NCBI GenBank assembly: GCA_030430455.1 | Contig: JAUIJB010000025.1 | Location: 1-44,382, forward strand | Source of the DNA: Verrucomicrobiia bacterium | Lineage (GTDB): Bacteria; Verrucomicrobiota; Verrucomicrobiia; Verrucomicrobiales; Akkermansiaceae | Reading direction: 5' to 3' | Length of the DNA: 44,382 nucleotides | Shown here: positions 43,066 through 44,382 of the stretch, one piece after another | Numbering within the stretch: the stretch's first letter is position 1 | Layout: each line of letters starts with the position of its first letter | Notes under the pieces: model-generated | The model's input: only the letters and a program-made list of their open reading frames with translations | What the model was told of the DNA's origin: nothing | The model's database searches: none | Program-made: the position numbers and the translations under genes

Positions 43066-43143
43066 GGTTGTTGGTTACTGGATATTGGCTATTGGTCGTC
43101 CGTGGATGGGAGCCCAACAACAAATCACGAATAACCACTAACG
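43066..43143 (+). repeat. Two facing heptad arrays between purA and carA
   Basis: The left array GGTTGTT, GGTTACT, GGATATT, GGCTATT, GGTCGTC (43066-43100) and the right array AACAACA, AATCACG, AATAACC, ACTAACG (43116-43143) are each in 7-bp register. They are roughly reverse-complementary (GGTTGTT/AACAACA, GGCTATT/AATAACC), so they can fold on each other. The carA stop codon (43138-43140) lies inside the right array. Confidence 0.65.
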
Positions 43144-44280
43144 AACTTGGTCGATCAGCTCCGCGAACTCGTCGAAGAAGTAGGTCGCGTCATGGGGGCC
43201 GGGGGCGGCCTCGGGGTGGTACTGGACGCTGAAGATCGGGTGGTCGCGGTGACGGATGCCCTCGACGGTGTCGTCGTTGAGGTTGATGTGGGTGACGTCG
43301 ACGTTGTGCTCGAAGCTCTCCGGGTCGACCGCGAAGCCGTGGTTCTGGGAGGTGATCGAGATCCGGCCGGTACGCAGGTCCTTGACCGGCTGGTTGCCGC
43401 CGCGGTGGCCGAACTTGAGCTTGAAGGTCTTGCCGCCGAAGACGTGGCCGAGGATCTGGTTGCCGAGGCAGATGCCGAAGATCGGCTTCTTGCCGATGAG
43501 CTTGCGGACCTCGTCGTGGATGTAGCCGAGGGCGGCCGGGTCGCCCGGGCCGTTGGACAGGAAGATGCCGTCCGGGTTGCGGGCGAGGACCTGCTCGGCG
43601 GGGGTGCGCGAGTGGACGACCTCGACCTCGAAGCCGGCCTGGCGCAGGCGGCGGAGGATGTTGTATTTCACGCCGAAGTCGTAGGCGACGATGCGGTGCT
43701 TCACCGGCGGCAGCTCCATCCACGAGTCCTCCTGGCCGGTGACCGTGTTGGGCAGGGTGAAGCGGCGCGAGTCGCGCTCCCACAGGTAGTCGTTCTCGGT
43801 GGTGACCTCCTTGACGAAGTCGCTGCCCTCCATCGGCGCCGACTTCTGCGCGGCCTCGACGGCCTCCTCGCCGGTGAGCTCGGTGGTCAGGCAGGCGCGC
43901 ATGGCGCCGGCCGAGCGGAGGTGCTTGGTCAGGGCGCGGGTGTCGACGTGCTCGATGCCGACGATGCCGTGCTCGCTGAAGTAGTCGGCGAGGGTCTGGC
44001 GCGAGCGGTAGTTGGAGGCGACCGGCGAGAGCTCGCCGATGACGAAGCCGCGGACGTGGGGGCTGGCCGACTCGGCGTCGTCCGGGTTGACCCCGTAGTT
44101 GCCGATCTGCGGGTAGGTCATGGTGACGATCTGGCCGCGGTAGGAGGGGTCGGTGATGACCTCCTGGTAGCCCGTCATCGAGGTGTTGAAGCAGATTTCC
44201 CCGGTGCGGGATCCGCTGGCTCCGAATGCGCGGCCTTCAAACCGGCGGCCGTCTTCGAGGGCGAGAATGGCTTTCATCAT
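43138..44280 (-). CDS. carA: Carbamoyl-phosphate synthase small (glutaminase) subunit
   Basis: CarA hydrolyses glutamine and passes ammonia to CarB to make carbamoyl phosphate for arginine and pyrimidines. The 380-residue product has the N-terminal CPSase small-chain domain (AILALEDGRRFEGRAFG, CFNTSMTGYQEVITDPSYRG) and a class I glutamine amidotransferase domain. That domain carries FLSNGPGDPAA, the nucleophile Cys in FGICLGNQILGHVFGG, and His/Glu in FSVQYHPEAAPGPHD. Two adjacent ATGs (44280 and 44277) are possible starts. It heads the carA-purA-uppS series. carB is not next to it in the window and may lie elsewhere. Confidence 0.97.
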   Translation of the reverse strand: MMKAILALEDGRRFEGRAFGASGSRTGEICFNTSMTGYQEVITDPSYRGQIVTMTYPQIGNYGVNPDDAESASPHVRGFVIGELSPVASNYRSRQTLADYFSEHGIVGIEHVDTRALTKHLRSAGAMRACLTTELTGEEAVEAAQKSAPMEGSDFVKEVTTENDYLWERDSRRFTLPNTVTGQEDSWMELPPVKHRIVAYDFGVKYNILRRLRQAGFEVEVVHSRTPAEQVLARNPDGIFLSNGPGDPAALGYIHDEVRKLIGKKPIFGICLGNQILGHVFGGKTFKLKFGHRGGNQPVKDLRTGRISITSQNHGFAVDPESFEHNVDVTHINLNDDTVEGIRHRDHPIFSVQYHPEAAPGPHDATYFFDEFAELIDQVR

Positions 44281-44302
44281 GGCTGGAGTGGGCTGGTCGT
44301 GG

Positions 44303-44382
44303 GCGGGTTGGTGGGACCTGGGCGGCGGGTTGGTGGGACCTGGGCGGCGGGTTGGTGGGACCTGGGCGGCGGGTTTGGTGGG
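44303..44382 (+). repeat. 22-bp tandem repeat upstream of carA, running off the window
   Basis: Units beginning GCGGGTTGGTGGGACC start at 44303, 44325, 44347 and 44369, exactly 22 bp apart. The last is cut by the window edge and has one extra T. The array begins 22 bp upstream of the carA start, in its promoter region. Confidence 0.9.

Overview
The window is very GC-rich chromosomal DNA from a Gram-negative bacterium. It carries lpxD, a Skp/OmpH-like chaperone gene and an MsbA-type lipid exporter. Several large secreted proteins have PA14, Ig-like, calcium-binding (DxDxDG) and SHD1-like segments. Together these point to a member of the Verrucomicrobiota, probably Verrucomicrobiales-like. This is inference from protein style: no rRNA or other phylogenetic marker was seen, and no tRNA or CRISPR array was recognised.

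Region 1 (about 1-4200) is an accessory island. It holds a MazF/PemK-type toxin-antitoxin pair with a recognisable promoter, an IS110-family insertion sequence whose transposase is frameshifted, a DUF4258/DUF2283-type gene pair, a small membrane protein and a decayed IS30 fragment. Two small zinc-ribbon proteins follow. Region 2 (4600-11000) has a small anchored protein, an MsbA-like ABC exporter, a CNNM/CorC-type CBS-domain protein and the RNA polymerase recycling ATPase RapA. Region 3 (11000-11575) is non-coding: a tandem pair of palindromic repeats and a candidate small RNA ending in a strong terminator.

Region 4 (11575-23222) is a long minus-strand run. In transcription order it has panC, nadB, a secreted protein, gltX, aroE, an unrecognised seven-helix membrane protein overlapping aroE, and a giant secreted sugar-dehydrogenase/diheme protein. 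Region 5 (23375-31268) has a skp-lpxD pair on the plus strand, a class I DAHP synthase, then a plus-strand series: LOG-family protein, tlyA, nadK and aminopeptidase P. Region 6 (31278-40584) has a C39-like peptidase, a class V aminotransferase, a secreted HELTH metallopeptidase, an 861-residue TPR protein, an NtrC-type regulator whose phospho-acceptor Asp is replaced by Glu, and a small unknown gene. Region 7 (40990-44280) is a carA-purA-uppS series on the minus strand.

The most unusual property is the intergenic DNA. An 85-bp element with two perfect or near-perfect 16-bp palindromes and ATCGGA/TCCGAT ends occurs six times, including two tandem dimers of exactly 95-bp period. Near these, and overlapping several stop codons, lie arrays of exactly 7-bp period (often AGTNNNN), plus 9-, 22- and 24-bp tandem repeats. 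All coordinates, motifs and periods were read by eye; no homology search or folding was run.
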